Positions 1 through 11,302 of a stretch of 64,000 nt of DNA are shown piece by piece. The position numbers were made by a program, and so were the translations under genes. The first letter of the stretch is position 1. The number at the start of each line of letters is the position of its first letter. Below the pieces are notes generated by a model. The model worked only from the letters and a program-made list of their open reading frames with translations, was not told where the DNA came from and did not search any database. The stretch comes from Norana najaformis. Taxonomy: Eukaryota > Annelida > Clitellata > Crassiclitellata > Hormogastridae. The stretch is from NCBI GenBank assembly GCA_964023275.1, contig OZ029915.1, forward strand, positions 17,895,775 to 17,959,774. The letters are read 5' to 3'.

Positions 1-54
1 TAAACTTAGAACTGGTTGTTTTTAACAATTTTAAGCAATTTTTATTTTTTCCAG

Positions 55-3000
55 CTGTCTTGCAAGATTCAATTCCCAAAGTACTTGTATTTCCATCTCA
101 GTCAAATTCAATAAATGCTCGACAGAATAAGTCCAAAAATCGTGTGCGCAGCATAACAATTCCAAATACTGGTATGACGCCAGGTAATAGAACAGGTTAG
201 TCGACACACTTATGGTAATAATTTTTAAAGCATTTAAAATGCCAAGATCTTTAGCAAAACTAGATTCTATGAACTAATATTACTAATATATAATAATAAC
301 AAAAGTAATATTTTCAGTAAAACTAACTGTTAGATTTCTGTTGAAAAGTGATGTGGTAAAAGATATTGCATTTGTCAGATTTTTGTGACAGCTATAACAT
401 TGCTTATTTTTTGACTGCTAGCATTAAGATGGGAGAAACGGAAATGTTTTTAATGTAAACAACCTTCAGAAAGTTACCAGGACATTCACTGGGATATTTA
501 TAATAAAATCTCTGATTAGAGTTCAAATTTGTAGCATGTTTTGTGCTGAGACGTATATTTGAGCTATGTTTGTTGGCTGTGATTTCTTTATTCAGGCAAT
601 AATGGTCAGATCCAGTTGTGGCAGTTTTTGCTAGAATTGCTCACTGATAAAGAATACCAAAATATCATCCAGTGGCTTGGCGATGAAGGAGAATTCAAGC
701 TGATGAACCCAGAAGAAGTAGCTCGTCTATGGGGTTTGCGAAAAAACAAACCAACCATGAACTATGAAAAGTTATCACGAGCATTAAGATATTACTATGA
801 CGGCGATATGATTGCAAAGGTTAGTCCTCTGAGTTTTCTCTTTTGCAGCACAAGTGAAACACACTTGTTATATAGCATGGTGGTATAGCATGGTGGTCGT
901 ACACAAGCACATTAACCTTGCCTCGGCATCTGGGTTTAAAATATAGTATGAAATTAACTATTTGCTGTGCAGCCATGTAGCCATGTTGTGTGCCTCTGCA
1001 CTTTAGAGTCAAATAATTAAACCACTGCAGATGAGACTGTTACTTTGCTTACTTTAGATGAAGATAGTCTTGATAAGGGTTATTCTGCTAGCCAGTTTTA
1101 TCTGAGCATTTAGATGCCTGAAAAGTTCCTAAAAATTTGTGTATAAAGTTTTTTGTTACTAGTGCAATGAAACAAGTTTCCACGTTGAATAATAGCAGAA
1201 TTGAGACAATAATGAGATGGTGATAGTCAAAGGTGTTTGACAGAAATTGAATGAGGTTAATTAAGTTACTTGAAAGCATTTTAAAATTTCTTGACCAGTT
1301 GAAGTTTTAAAACCCCATAGCCAGTTTCATTTTTATCTAAAGTTTGTATTGGATTTGTTCCTTTTGAGAATGGTGAGAGCAATCCAGATTTTTGCTAATT
1401 TCATCATATGGTTAATGAAAATTGAACTGCACTGGCCTGTCCTGTAAAAATAAATCCTGGTAAAATGAGATCTCTTGTAGGAGAGAATTATTATAGTTAT
1501 TAATTTATTTGTTTTCAGAAGAATTTCAGTTACAATGTTGTTAGTATTTGTATTCAAATAATAGCAGAATGGAAGTTATTCTGAGGAACATAAATAATGA
1601 TAAAGTGAAGTTCAGTTAGGACAAAAGACGGGGTACCAGAGTAAACATTTCATCTTAACTGAATTTTGTGCTAACTGTTAGGCAGTAGTAAGTGCAGTAT
1701 GCCAGCCAGAAACGCATTATGGCTGCATGACGTACCATGTAGCAGCAAATGATGCATATGCATTCATATGTATATGCATTTTTTATATGTTTACATTAGG
1801 CTGCTAACCTGAATTAATATTACACAGTAAAGTATATTCCATCTAACTCTAAGTTAGGATTTTAAATACAGATATATTAAACTGTTATAATTTTACACAT
1901 GACAGGCCATAGTTTTTAGCGTCCATTTGGATTTCTGTTTATTCACCACAACTAAAATGTAAATTAGCAAAGGAGAGTCACAACACTTAAACAACAACTA
2001 TATATCAACAGTCAACATAACTATGGATTTATATATTATAGTCCATGACACCATAAGTCTGTTTCACGATGACCCTCCTCTGATTCGCTTGCTGTTTTCT
2101 CTGAATAATCAGATCTTCAAGTTGCTCTCATTTTGTTGCCGCATGACACGAGCCCCAATTTATCCATGAATGAAATGGCCACATTAGTGTAGACAGCTAT
2201 CAAAGTCTACTTCCTATACACAGGCGTCATTATGGTACTAGATGACCTAGTTAGCGATATCGGTAAATGCGTGTTCCAAGAAGCCTCTGTGAGTGAGGAT
2301 CCCCTTCACACCTGGTTCACAACCCAATCGTGGCTTATTTAAGAGAATTTGAAATTTGAATCTCAGGCATTCAAACGGTCTGTGCATGGGGACCTTAAAT
2401 GGTGTGGTGCCCATTCAAACGGTCAGCAGTGGTGAAGGATCTCAACCAGTGAATTCATTGAAAATGAGCAGGTGCAAGGCCATATGGTTGCTATATAAAA
2501 CCGTGTACATTTACTATAATTATGATATCTATCGTAATCATAATCCTGAGATTTCTACAGCAAAAGCCACGTCATGGGGACCAGCTTATTCACAGGCGCT
2601 CAGTGAAAACAAAATTGATAGGCAAAAGGGTTAGGGTCCCAGTCAAGATCCAAAAGTCAGGCAGAGAGACAGCGTGGCAGCTACAGTGGGTGATGTTTGG
2701 GATTGGAGGTGAAAGAGAGATAAGAAGGGCCTGAATCTGTGGTCAGTGAGTTTCTTATCATCAATCACCCAATTACAGAATGAACATTCACGCCATCTCA
2801 TTCCTGGAGTGGTGACATTCATCAAAGACCGACACTGCCAAACTATTGTAGGCATAGGCATATGCAGAAGTATGAAGCCAAACCTTTTTGCTAGCTGCAG
2901 CTGTTGTGTATCAGTCGACATATTGTCTTACCAGAATGACTTGGCGACTTGGCATTGTATTACAATCACGGGACCGAAAATCAGTTTCATAATAACTGAT

Positions 3001-3296
3001 TTTATCAGTTTTGTCTTAAGCGAATAATTTAACTTTAAAATGCGTTGATGTCAGAACAGATCAAATTTTCCTTCCTTATTAAGTGATATTTTATCCTATC
3101 CATTTTTGTCTTAAGTGGTTTGCACTGTATCAGTAATTTGTGTTTATTATAGGTCCATGGAAAGAGGTTTGTCTACAAGTTTGTGTGTGATTTACGGACA
3201 CTTCTTGGCTATTCGGCTGCTGAGCTAAGCCAGCAGGTGGCTGAATGTGCTGAGCGATCAAAAAGACAAATCATTCGCAAATTTGAAGTTATATGA
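55..3296 (+). CDS. GABPA: GABP-alpha-like ETS transcription factor, last three coding exons
   Basis: Three exons are visible: 55-195, 596-819 and 3153-3296 (stop TGA 3294-3296). All introns are GT-AG; the junction at 195/596 splits a Gly codon and the one at 819/3153 falls between codons. They encode 168 residues; the N-terminal Pointed domain and GABP-specific N-terminus lie upstream of the window. The second and third exons form a complete ETS DNA-binding domain: LWQFLLELL starts it, [15 protein letters not shown] is the recognition helix with the two DNA-contacting Arg, and [12 protein letters not shown] closes it. The linker [13 protein letters not shown] and the tail GYSAAEL are specific to GABP-alpha rather than ETS1 or ELK. 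In the known family the protein binds GGAA sites with GABP-beta and activates mitochondrial and housekeeping genes. The tail ends about 18 residues after the GYSAAEL motif, much shorter than I recall for vertebrate GABPA. The ETS fold and orthology are secure; the symbol is by family resemblance. Confidence 0.93.
820..3152 (+). other. GABPA-like gene, last intron (2.3 kb)
   Basis: GT-AG intron inside the ETS domain, with donor GTTAGT at 820 and acceptor TTATAG ending at 3152. It is AT-rich, has no open frame I can assign, and carries one old SINE copy near 2243-2530. Confidence 0.85.
2243..2530 (+). repeat. tRNA-derived SINE, copy 1 (old)
   Basis: A diverged copy of the SINE that is clearer at 8237-8490. 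The tRNA-like head starts near CCTAGTTAGC (box A region) and has a degraded box B near 2310. The body contains GGGGACCTTAAATGGTGTGG and the shared block ending in GTGAATTCATTG. The 3' tail is CTATATAAAACCGTGTACAT, matching the tails of the two other copies. Confidence 0.65.
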
Positions 3297-5040
3297 TTTT
3301 TTGGATGGCAGCAAAATTTCTAACAATGTGCCTAACCTTATTTTGTTGTGTTACTTGATCAAATGATAGAACTGTCTCCCGTGTACATACTGAAACTCAC
3401 ATTTCATATAGTGGAACAGTGTATATACAAAGAAGCCTGCTTGTTACACTTTTTTTTACTTGTACTAGGATGCAACATGGCAGAATTCTGTGATTGCATG
3501 GAAGTGCAGAAACTGTGAATGATCGATTATAAACAAGTTCATGCTTACGTTTCTACAAGTGCAGTTGCAAATTAGCAAAATAGTACATCTTTGTTATCTT
3601 TGGCCAGTTTGGATATATTTTGCAGTGCATATGGTTTTGGGGTACTAAGTACTCTGTCTGCTCTTAATACAGTCTGTTAATCCCTTTACTTGTGTTTTAA
3701 TAGAAGGTCCTCAGGACTGGTTGAAGCAGTTCTCAGTATTCACTCCTGTGAGGCAACTGTGGAATGTCTGACTTTCCATTGGCTGGGTCCAGGAGAAACT
3801 TTATAGTAATAATGGGCTTTCTAAAAAAAAGTGACTTGGGTCAATGCAGTGCTAGTCAGCCATACTTTATTCATAGTGCAAGTTTAGTAATTCATACCAG
3901 TTTGAAAGAGTCATGTAAAAATCTAAAAGTGATTGACTTGCTTGCAAAGCTCATGAAGTTTCTGCAGTTAAATCATTTTCTTGCAATTTTTCATGATTCA
4001 CCTCAAGCACCTATTCATCCAAATCATTAATGTAAAGCCCGGTTACAGTTCGTCATTGGAAAATAAGTCATGTATTCATGTTAAAGTTGTTGCACAGCTT
4101 CTTGGGATATTAATAACAGTAAAATGTGTATGTACATATTTGGACATTTATGCAGCACCTTTCAGAACTTTCCAGATGTTCTCAAAAACTCCAGAATGAT
4201 ATAAGTGCTGTGGGAGTACATGTGTGGGACAATTGCTGTTAGCCAAAGTGTGACGATGTGTTACAAAATATTATTACAGCAGACTGGACATTCTCTTGTT
4301 TAAAACTTGCAATACCTAGCATTTTCAGTAACTGCAAGCATTCCTGCAACTATGCACAGACAAAATAAAATTTTCCTGGGAATTTTGCCAAAATGTGGAA
4401 GTACTGTTAACAGATGGAATGGAAGTCATTTATTTCTGGAGAAATTGGGTAGATGTTGCTACAGGTAGCTGTCCTGGTGTTTGCACAGCTGATTTTAAAT
4501 GAAACATGGGGCAAATAATTACTTTGGGACAGACTCTCCAGTTCCACAAGTCAGACTGTTATAGCTGTCACAGTTTTATTAATGTTTAACGTACAACGTA
4601 AATTTCTGATTTAGTGAAATCTGCCATTGCAAAGATCCATGTAAGATCCAGTGCACAGCTTGCTTTCATCAACGTAGTAGGAAGGTTTGAATCTATTGTC
4701 CTGCCATTATGTCTACCGTGAACACATTTGTCCATGGATAAAGTGACACCCATGATTGTTCATTTTGGTTTTATCTGTAAAATGGAATCTGTATGTTTGC
4801 ACTTAAGCAAGAGATCTTCCAGACTGTGGGACCATGCTTTTGAAGACTTTCTACAGAGGCATGTAAATAACGTATATGACTTGGATTCAGCAAATTCCAA
4901 ACTGCTATTTATTTTCACTTGGGGACAAGTTAAGGCATATTGCAGTTCTCATATACTGACTACCCACTACTGACAAAAATCAGGTTGCTTTAGCTATGTA
5001 GTAAGTCATCTGATGTGGTTGCTCTGCTAATAAACTTATT
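3297..5040 (+). other. probable 3' UTR of the GABPA-like gene
   Basis: AT-rich sequence following the stop codon with no other gene. Candidate poly(A) signals AATAAA lie at 4364-4369 and 5029-5034. The true end of the transcript cannot be fixed from sequence alone. Confidence 0.45.
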
Positions 5041-7108
5041 TTGCAAGTAACAGTTCATTTTTTCAAAGATAGTTTCTGTTGATTGTTTAACATTTCTTCA
5101 AATTCCTTCCCAAAGGCTATATCTGGGAAAACTCTACCTTGTACCAAGGAATTATATGCTGCAAGAGCAGTTTGCACCACTCTGTTTTGATAAACCAGGA
5201 CCTTAGCACAGAGTTAGCTTTATTACAGTTTAAGTTTTTTATGTATGAATTATCAGAGCTGTGCAGTTGTCATTTGGCATCTATTTACTCTAGTTTACAT
5301 TGAGGTGAATGGCTAATTGGAACTTGTTTAGATAAATCTCAGGATGAAGAAAGCAGTCAGTTTTCCTATATTTACAAAATTCTTGTTAAGTATCAAAAAG
5401 TGATGGTGTCGAATATTGGGTGCTTGTATTAATCAAGATACAGTAGTACTCATTTGTCTTGTATGAAAGATGAAATGACTGCATGTATATTTTTAAAAAT
5501 TATTTAAGTTTTGGAATGTCATGTGTAAAGTGTCGAAGAGGTTAACTGGTTTCTTAAAGATGATGCCCCCTTGGCACCCATATGGGAATCGTATAGGGCC
5601 CATATGTTTATGAGCATGCTGGCATAAATATGCCTTCTCTGGAATTTATGTGCACCTCCTTGGACAGTTTTTATATGCTAAGAGAGGAAATGCAGACCTG
5701 CATGATATACACCCTAAATAGGTCAGACTCCACTGCTTATGTTAATGTGTGGCGATGGCGTCTACATAGTTGGTCTCGTCCTTCCATGTCTTGGGGGCTG
5801 GATGTTATAGTTTGTAGAGATCTGGTATTGCCTGTTTGCCGTCACATTGAACGCACGATGTATCCAACTGACTGGAGCCTGCGTGTTTGAATCACTTCAC
5901 TGGGATAACCATCGTGCATCAGTACACCTCTATGTTGGTGCCTTTTTCAATGCAAACTGTGCATGATCCCTTCTCGGCCAAAGCGCTTGCACTTGACCAT
6001 GTTCACAGCCTAGCTAGTCCTTTGTTTCTGAAAATACACTTCCACAGCCCATCTCTTGCAGTGCAGGGTCGTCGTACCAGTCCGAGACGGCCTTTGTCGT
6101 GTACATAAGTCATGAATACTTGTAAGTTGTTTGGGCAGTATCTCAATATTTATGACCTAATATTCTAGGGGAGAGTGGCCTGAATTGGGTCAAATCTTAG
6201 ATTTTAACCTAATTTTGGATTTAGTTGTCTTAAATACATTTTGTTTTTATTATCTGAAAAAGCAATATTTTAGGAATCTCATATGAGTATATTGCAATAT
6301 TATCTCAGTAGTAAAATATGAAAATTTAAGTTTTTCCTTGCTGATAAACGTCCCAGTGCAGGCCCCCTCGTGAACTACGTGGAGCATGGGGTCAAACAAC
6401 AGACGAGTGTTCTAATCTAATTTTATCAAGTGGAAAAGGTTATATTCTAATAAAACTTTCAAAACACTGTCAAAAACTTAATTCAGCTGAAAAAAAATGA
6501 CACTGTACGTCTACAATACATGCTAAAAATGCAGAAACTTGTTTAAAACGGTACTTTTTGTCACATCAAATCATCAGAATTGCAATTGTGGCATAATTAT
6601 GTAATATGAATTTCCGTCATTGCATTTCTGGTGTGCATAGTATCTGCATATACATTGAAACCATTTTCTTTTTTGGCAGACTGTTTTAGTAGCTGTTACA
6701 ACACACCTGTATTCACTAAATATTTTCACATTTGGACACTTCCAAAGCAAGCCAAACATGGATGTCCCAGTGCAGGCCATCAGTGACTGGCCGCCTATTT
6801 TGTCATACAATACACCATCTGCTTTGCAGTGTATTGGCCTATATAGTTTTTGAAAATTTGAAGCTTAACCGGCACTGGGCATTTAATGCTTAGATTGAGA
6901 ATGCATGGGTAAAATTTTACATTTATTGCCGAAAATGAAGAGTTGCTGTATTTTTGTCACGCTTTCATTTGAGTGACCTAAAATGCCTGGTGATTTCTAG
7001 TATCTATTGCATTTGTTAGGTGGCGCCACAAACGTTAATATGTAAGTGCAGCTTAGGAACCACTACTGACCCAATTTATGACTTGACCCAATGCAAGACA
7101 TTCTCCTT

Positions 7109-7110
<2 letters not shown>
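5041..7110. other. intergenic, nothing recognised
   Basis: No conserved protein, RNA gene or familiar repeat seen. Short open frames near 5630-6108 and 6574-6810 have no family resemblance or splice context that I can support. Confidence 0.5.

Positions 7111-7195
<85 letters not shown>
7111..7195. repeat. TA microsatellite
   Basis: About 85 bp of almost pure TA dinucleotide. Open frames through it are artefacts. Confidence 0.97.
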
Positions 7196-7199
<4 letters not shown>

Positions 7200-7200
<1 letters not shown>

Positions 7201-8236
7201 CTTGTTTATAAGTCTTTGTTAAATTATCATCTCTTCCTTCTTATTAATTCTTTGTTAAAATGCCCTATTTTCATAAAACCTTTAATTCTTGAATACTACT
7301 GTCAATTGATCTTTATTATTAAACACATATTTTCTAATACTTTTGACCAATCCTTATTGCGTCTTCCTCGATTTCACTACATCTTCCATCATCTGATGCT
7401 GCTGGTTCCAGGTAGTGCAATCAGATGGAATTAACTGTTCGGTATTGTAAAGCCTGGTTGATCGATGGTACGTTATTGAATCACAGATGATCTTTCGCCC
7501 ATCACCAGGCGTTTCATTATAGCCAGCAACTAGTTGTCTTAAACACACAGCACAAAGAAATTGGGTTAGTATCATGTTTGCCGGTACTCTGATTTAACTC
7601 TGGTTAGTAAAGCTAACATTACGCTTGTACAATACGCTGATAGCGCTTGTGCTCACAATTAATGTAATGTTAAATAAAAAATGTATTTGATGATATATTA
7701 CGAACAAGAGACAGTAGTAGTACAGTCTTCCATTATTGTGTGCACGAGATCAGTCATCCGCTGAGGCATTGTGTTTCCAGAGCACCTAATTTCAATCGTA
7801 TTTTTGAATGGCCAACGCCTCGAGTTAATCGTGGATTGATACCCACCCCCGACCCTGACAACCACGTTTGTTGGGGCCCACATTTTGCTATGGAGTACCA
7901 CCGTTAAAATCGTATTGACACGTGGCAGAACTATGGTGTTTCAGAAATATTTGCAGTTCTTTGGCATCTTAGACACTACCTTACATATGTATGTAGCACT
8001 CCGTTTTGGCTGTCACACGTCTTTCAATGTCTCTTCTGACTTCTGCTCTTGCTTGAATTCGATCGAATCAACGCCTAGACAGCTATCACTCTTACCCTGT
8101 TGATTTTTACTTAACTCCGCCTCCACTTCCCTTTCTGCCCTTGGCTTAGCCTTTGATTCGGCCTCGTCTTCTTTCGCCTGAATATGGTCCTTGTTCACAT
8201 CTGGTTTGCCGTATTCTTTCGTCTTAGTTACCATTG
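7200..8236. other. intergenic, nothing firmly recognised
   Basis: No gene assigned. The minus strand at 8013-8234 carries a 73-codon frame very rich in Lys and Glu. It could be a coding exon but has no recognised domain. Confidence 0.4.
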
Positions 8237-8490
8237 GCCTAGTTAGCTACATTGGTTAAGGCGTACGTAAAGACGCCTTGGTGCGTGAGGATGCCGGTTC
8301 GCATACCGGACAGTGGCTGTACTTCTGAAAATTTAATCTGGGCGGTCCGTACACGGGGACCTTAACTGGAGTGGCACCCATTCAGACGGGCACCGGTGGT
8401 GAAGTATCTCACCCGATGAATTCATTGACAAATGCGCAGGGTCGAGATCATACGGTCGCTATAGAAATTAATGTAGGCCTACATTTACCA
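8237..8490 (+). repeat. tRNA-derived SINE, copy 2 (best preserved)
   Basis: The head looks like a tRNA gene: TTAGCTACATTGGTTAAGGC fits RNA polymerase III box A and GGTTCGCATACC fits box B, with a 5-bp T-stem around the T-loop. An unrelated body follows, with the block GGGGACCTTAAC ... GATGAATTCATTG, then a 3' tail TATAGAAATTAATGTA. The same body and tail occur at 2243-2530 and, inverted, at 25275-25430. Three copies sharing head, body and tail make a SINE rather than a tRNA gene. Confidence 0.8.
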
Positions 8491-10257
8491 ACGTTCGAGG
8501 TGTCTGACCTCTTTCATTCCCGACAGGAAGGTCCTTGTTTATGGTATGTTGTTTGGGTTTACGTCCCCCACCCGAAGCAAAGACAGAATCTGTTGTTTTC
8601 CACGAATATATCTTGCTCCAGGATTACATCCGCTTTCAACCCTTGTACAACTCCTGTCTTGACCACAACACACCCGTCAATGCCGAAACTTGGAGATGAA
8701 ATTTATACCTCCGTCACTGCTACGGATTGTACTTTCCTAAAAGCGCATAAAATATTGGAACGGTCGTGCCTAGCAAATGATTTATCTCTTGCAAATTCAG
8801 TATACACCAGCGTGGCGTATGCGCTTATGTTACGAAGTGCATCTACAAATAATCCATTTAGCAATAAAGGTAGAACAAATTATTCTGATATTCAGTTATT
8901 TGTGAAAACCAGACAAATCGTACATGTAATTATCTCTGCGTTGTTAGGCTACAGTTTGTGCAATGAGCTATCTTGTAGCGACCCACATTTAAAGCAACCA
9001 TGAGCCGATTTCCCATCCTTCTGCCCCAGGTTCGGCTGATATGGTTCACCGCCTCTACTGATGCCTTACTTTGGACAGTGGTCTGCTTTCGCAGCGCACC
9101 CTCAGCTTTGACTTGCCCCCCCCCCCCCCCCCTATGTTCTTTGCATATTTATACTGACCTCCGCAGTTGCTAACCGGTTTGTGCAATGGCTTGCGATCGG
9201 AAGCATTTTCACGCTTATCTACCTGTACCCATTAAAAATGAAAATCTGCATATTTTACTAGATCCGCACTGCCAAAAGATGGCCGAGGTCCCTTTATGTT
9301 TAACATGTCAGGTAGACGATTGCAGGCAAACACTCCAGCAAACGTAGGTCCACACTTTCAATCCTTTTTTCAGAATTCGTTCAATTTTGGTTCATTAGGC
9401 CTAATTATCGGTTCTTGTAGTCGAAAATGATGTTTCTCAACCGAACAACTTTCAAAATATTTTCAAACTAGGCCAAAACTATGACATTAATAACAGTATT
9501 AGGAAAAGTTTGAGCGAATTTCAAATCCAAACGGATATCACCCTATTTCACGAGATTACAATGGTCACCTTCGGCTAGGTTGGCTGTCAAGTCGAATGCG
9601 CGAAGAAAATATCCTCCAGCAAAGTCTTCTCTGGTTACATGGTTTCCTTCGTCTCATCCACTTTTTGGTTCCGATAAACAGCGATACAACCAGTATGCGT
9701 TAATGAATTGGTTATTGGCAAAATGTAGTTCAGAAGGTTTCATTTTTTGCTGTTGTCCATCCAAATGCAGCTCTAACTTAGACAGATGCATATTCAAAGT
9801 TGAACGGATTCTTTTGTAGTGTTTATTAAACCCATCATATTCGACACAATATATTACGATTCTTGTCGTATTTTACCGGAGAAAACGCTTTCTCGTGTAT
9901 CATATAGATTGCTTCTCGTTTTCGTAAAAGTTATCAAATGGCTCTTGGAATCGGAACTAGGCCTATTGCATTTCAAAACACAAGAGCCTTCGCTTGTGCA
10001 AAAAACACCAAAGGACTAATTTACATGTAATTTTCATTCTAAAATTCGAACAATGTACGCAGCACCTGGTTTGGGACGACATCAGACAAAAAGCGTCTTT
10101 CTTTCTAACAAGACACACCCTGTAATTAATATCGCTAGGAAGAAATACGGCTTTACATGTACACGAGACACACCCTGATATTAACATCGTTAGAAAGAAA
10201 GTGAACTTGAAAAAATACAGTAGGTCGCTGTGAATGCATCTAATCTGTCAAGAGCAC
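8491..10257. other. intergenic, low-complexity patches
   Basis: A run of 17 C lies at 9116-9132. A partial tandem duplication of about 60 bp lies near 10095-10200 (ACACACCCTG ... ATCG, twice). No gene is supported. Confidence 0.5.
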
Positions 10258-10261
10258 GTTC

Positions 10262-10905
10262 TGTGGCGAACGGCGGTCTGTCTTTTCCGTCGACGAGTAT
10301 TCTGCAAGTCCGTCAGGTTCGGCTCCCCTAAGTCTAGCGGGAGGCTGCTTCTACTTCTCAAATGAAGGACAACGAAGTGAATCTTTGAATTTATTATTGC
10401 TCAACTCAAACGACAACTTCGATTAACTTTGCAGATCAATCGTTCTGTATTAGCGCGAACAGTATGCGACAAGTCATCAAACATCGGCAACAACGACAAC
10501 TCACGGCTACTCGGCAAGAAACTACAGCTGCTCGACAACGACCCAGAGTAGCTGCCACACAAACCACAGTAGCTACGACACCAACAAACCACAGTAGCTA
10601 CGACACCAACAAACCACAGTAGCTACGACACCAACAAACCACAGTAGCTACGACACACACAACAACCCACAGTAGCTACGACACACACAACAACCCACAG
10701 TAGCTCTTTATATAACCCTCAGCCAAGACCGTGCTGAGCCAAGACCGTGCTGAGCCAAGACCGTGCTGAGCCAAGACCGTGCTGAGCCAAGACCGTGCTG
10801 AGCCAAGACCCGTGCTGAGCCAAGACCGTGCTGAGCCAAGACCCGTGCTGAGCCAAGACCGTGCTGAGCCAAGACCGTGCTGAGCCATAGCGACGGCTCG
10901 CTACA
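10262..10905 (-). repeat. 3' LTR of the gypsy element
   Basis: On the plus strand it runs from TGTGGCGAAC to GCTACA, giving TG...CA ends on the element strand. It contains two internal tandem arrays: a 25-bp unit with ACCACAGTAGCTACGACA (about 10565-10700) and a 16-bp unit GCTGAGCCAAGACCGT (about 10725-10885, about ten copies). Confidence 0.92.
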
Positions 10906-11302
10906 CTCTTCCCCCTCCACGAGCCAAAAACCCCCTCCTGTAAAACAGAGCCTGAGACAAATTAAACATGTCCGACATCAAAATAAACAAAGACTGTTCT
11001 GTACCATATTCAGTCAAATCAAACATCACTGTTTCCAGTAAACATAAAATAAACAGACGGCTTCATACGTATTAAATCACGTCAATTATCATTACACCAA
11101 ATTAAGCAGAGACTGTTCAAACATCGTTACAAGCATCGTTATCAACCAAATAAACGGAGACTGTTCCACACACGTTGCACTGCAGAACGAGAAGAAGTCT
11201 TTCCGCCATGGTTGCCAATAACGTATTACAGTAGTCGATACGTGCGAGGCCTTTATACAGAGTGCTCGTCTGCCAAGGTGACGGCACACAGGCTAACCTC
11301 GA

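Noticed and set aside
7020-7434. Frames reading Ile-Tyr repeats
   Set aside because: Translation of the TA microsatellite.
8240-8315. Possible tRNA gene
   Set aside because: Box A and box B are present, but the sequence continues into a repeated SINE body and no clean cloverleaf with acceptor stem is seen.
8371-9003. 210-codon open frame on the plus strand
   Set aside because: It begins inside the SINE body, has no domain resemblance and no codon signal; likely chance.
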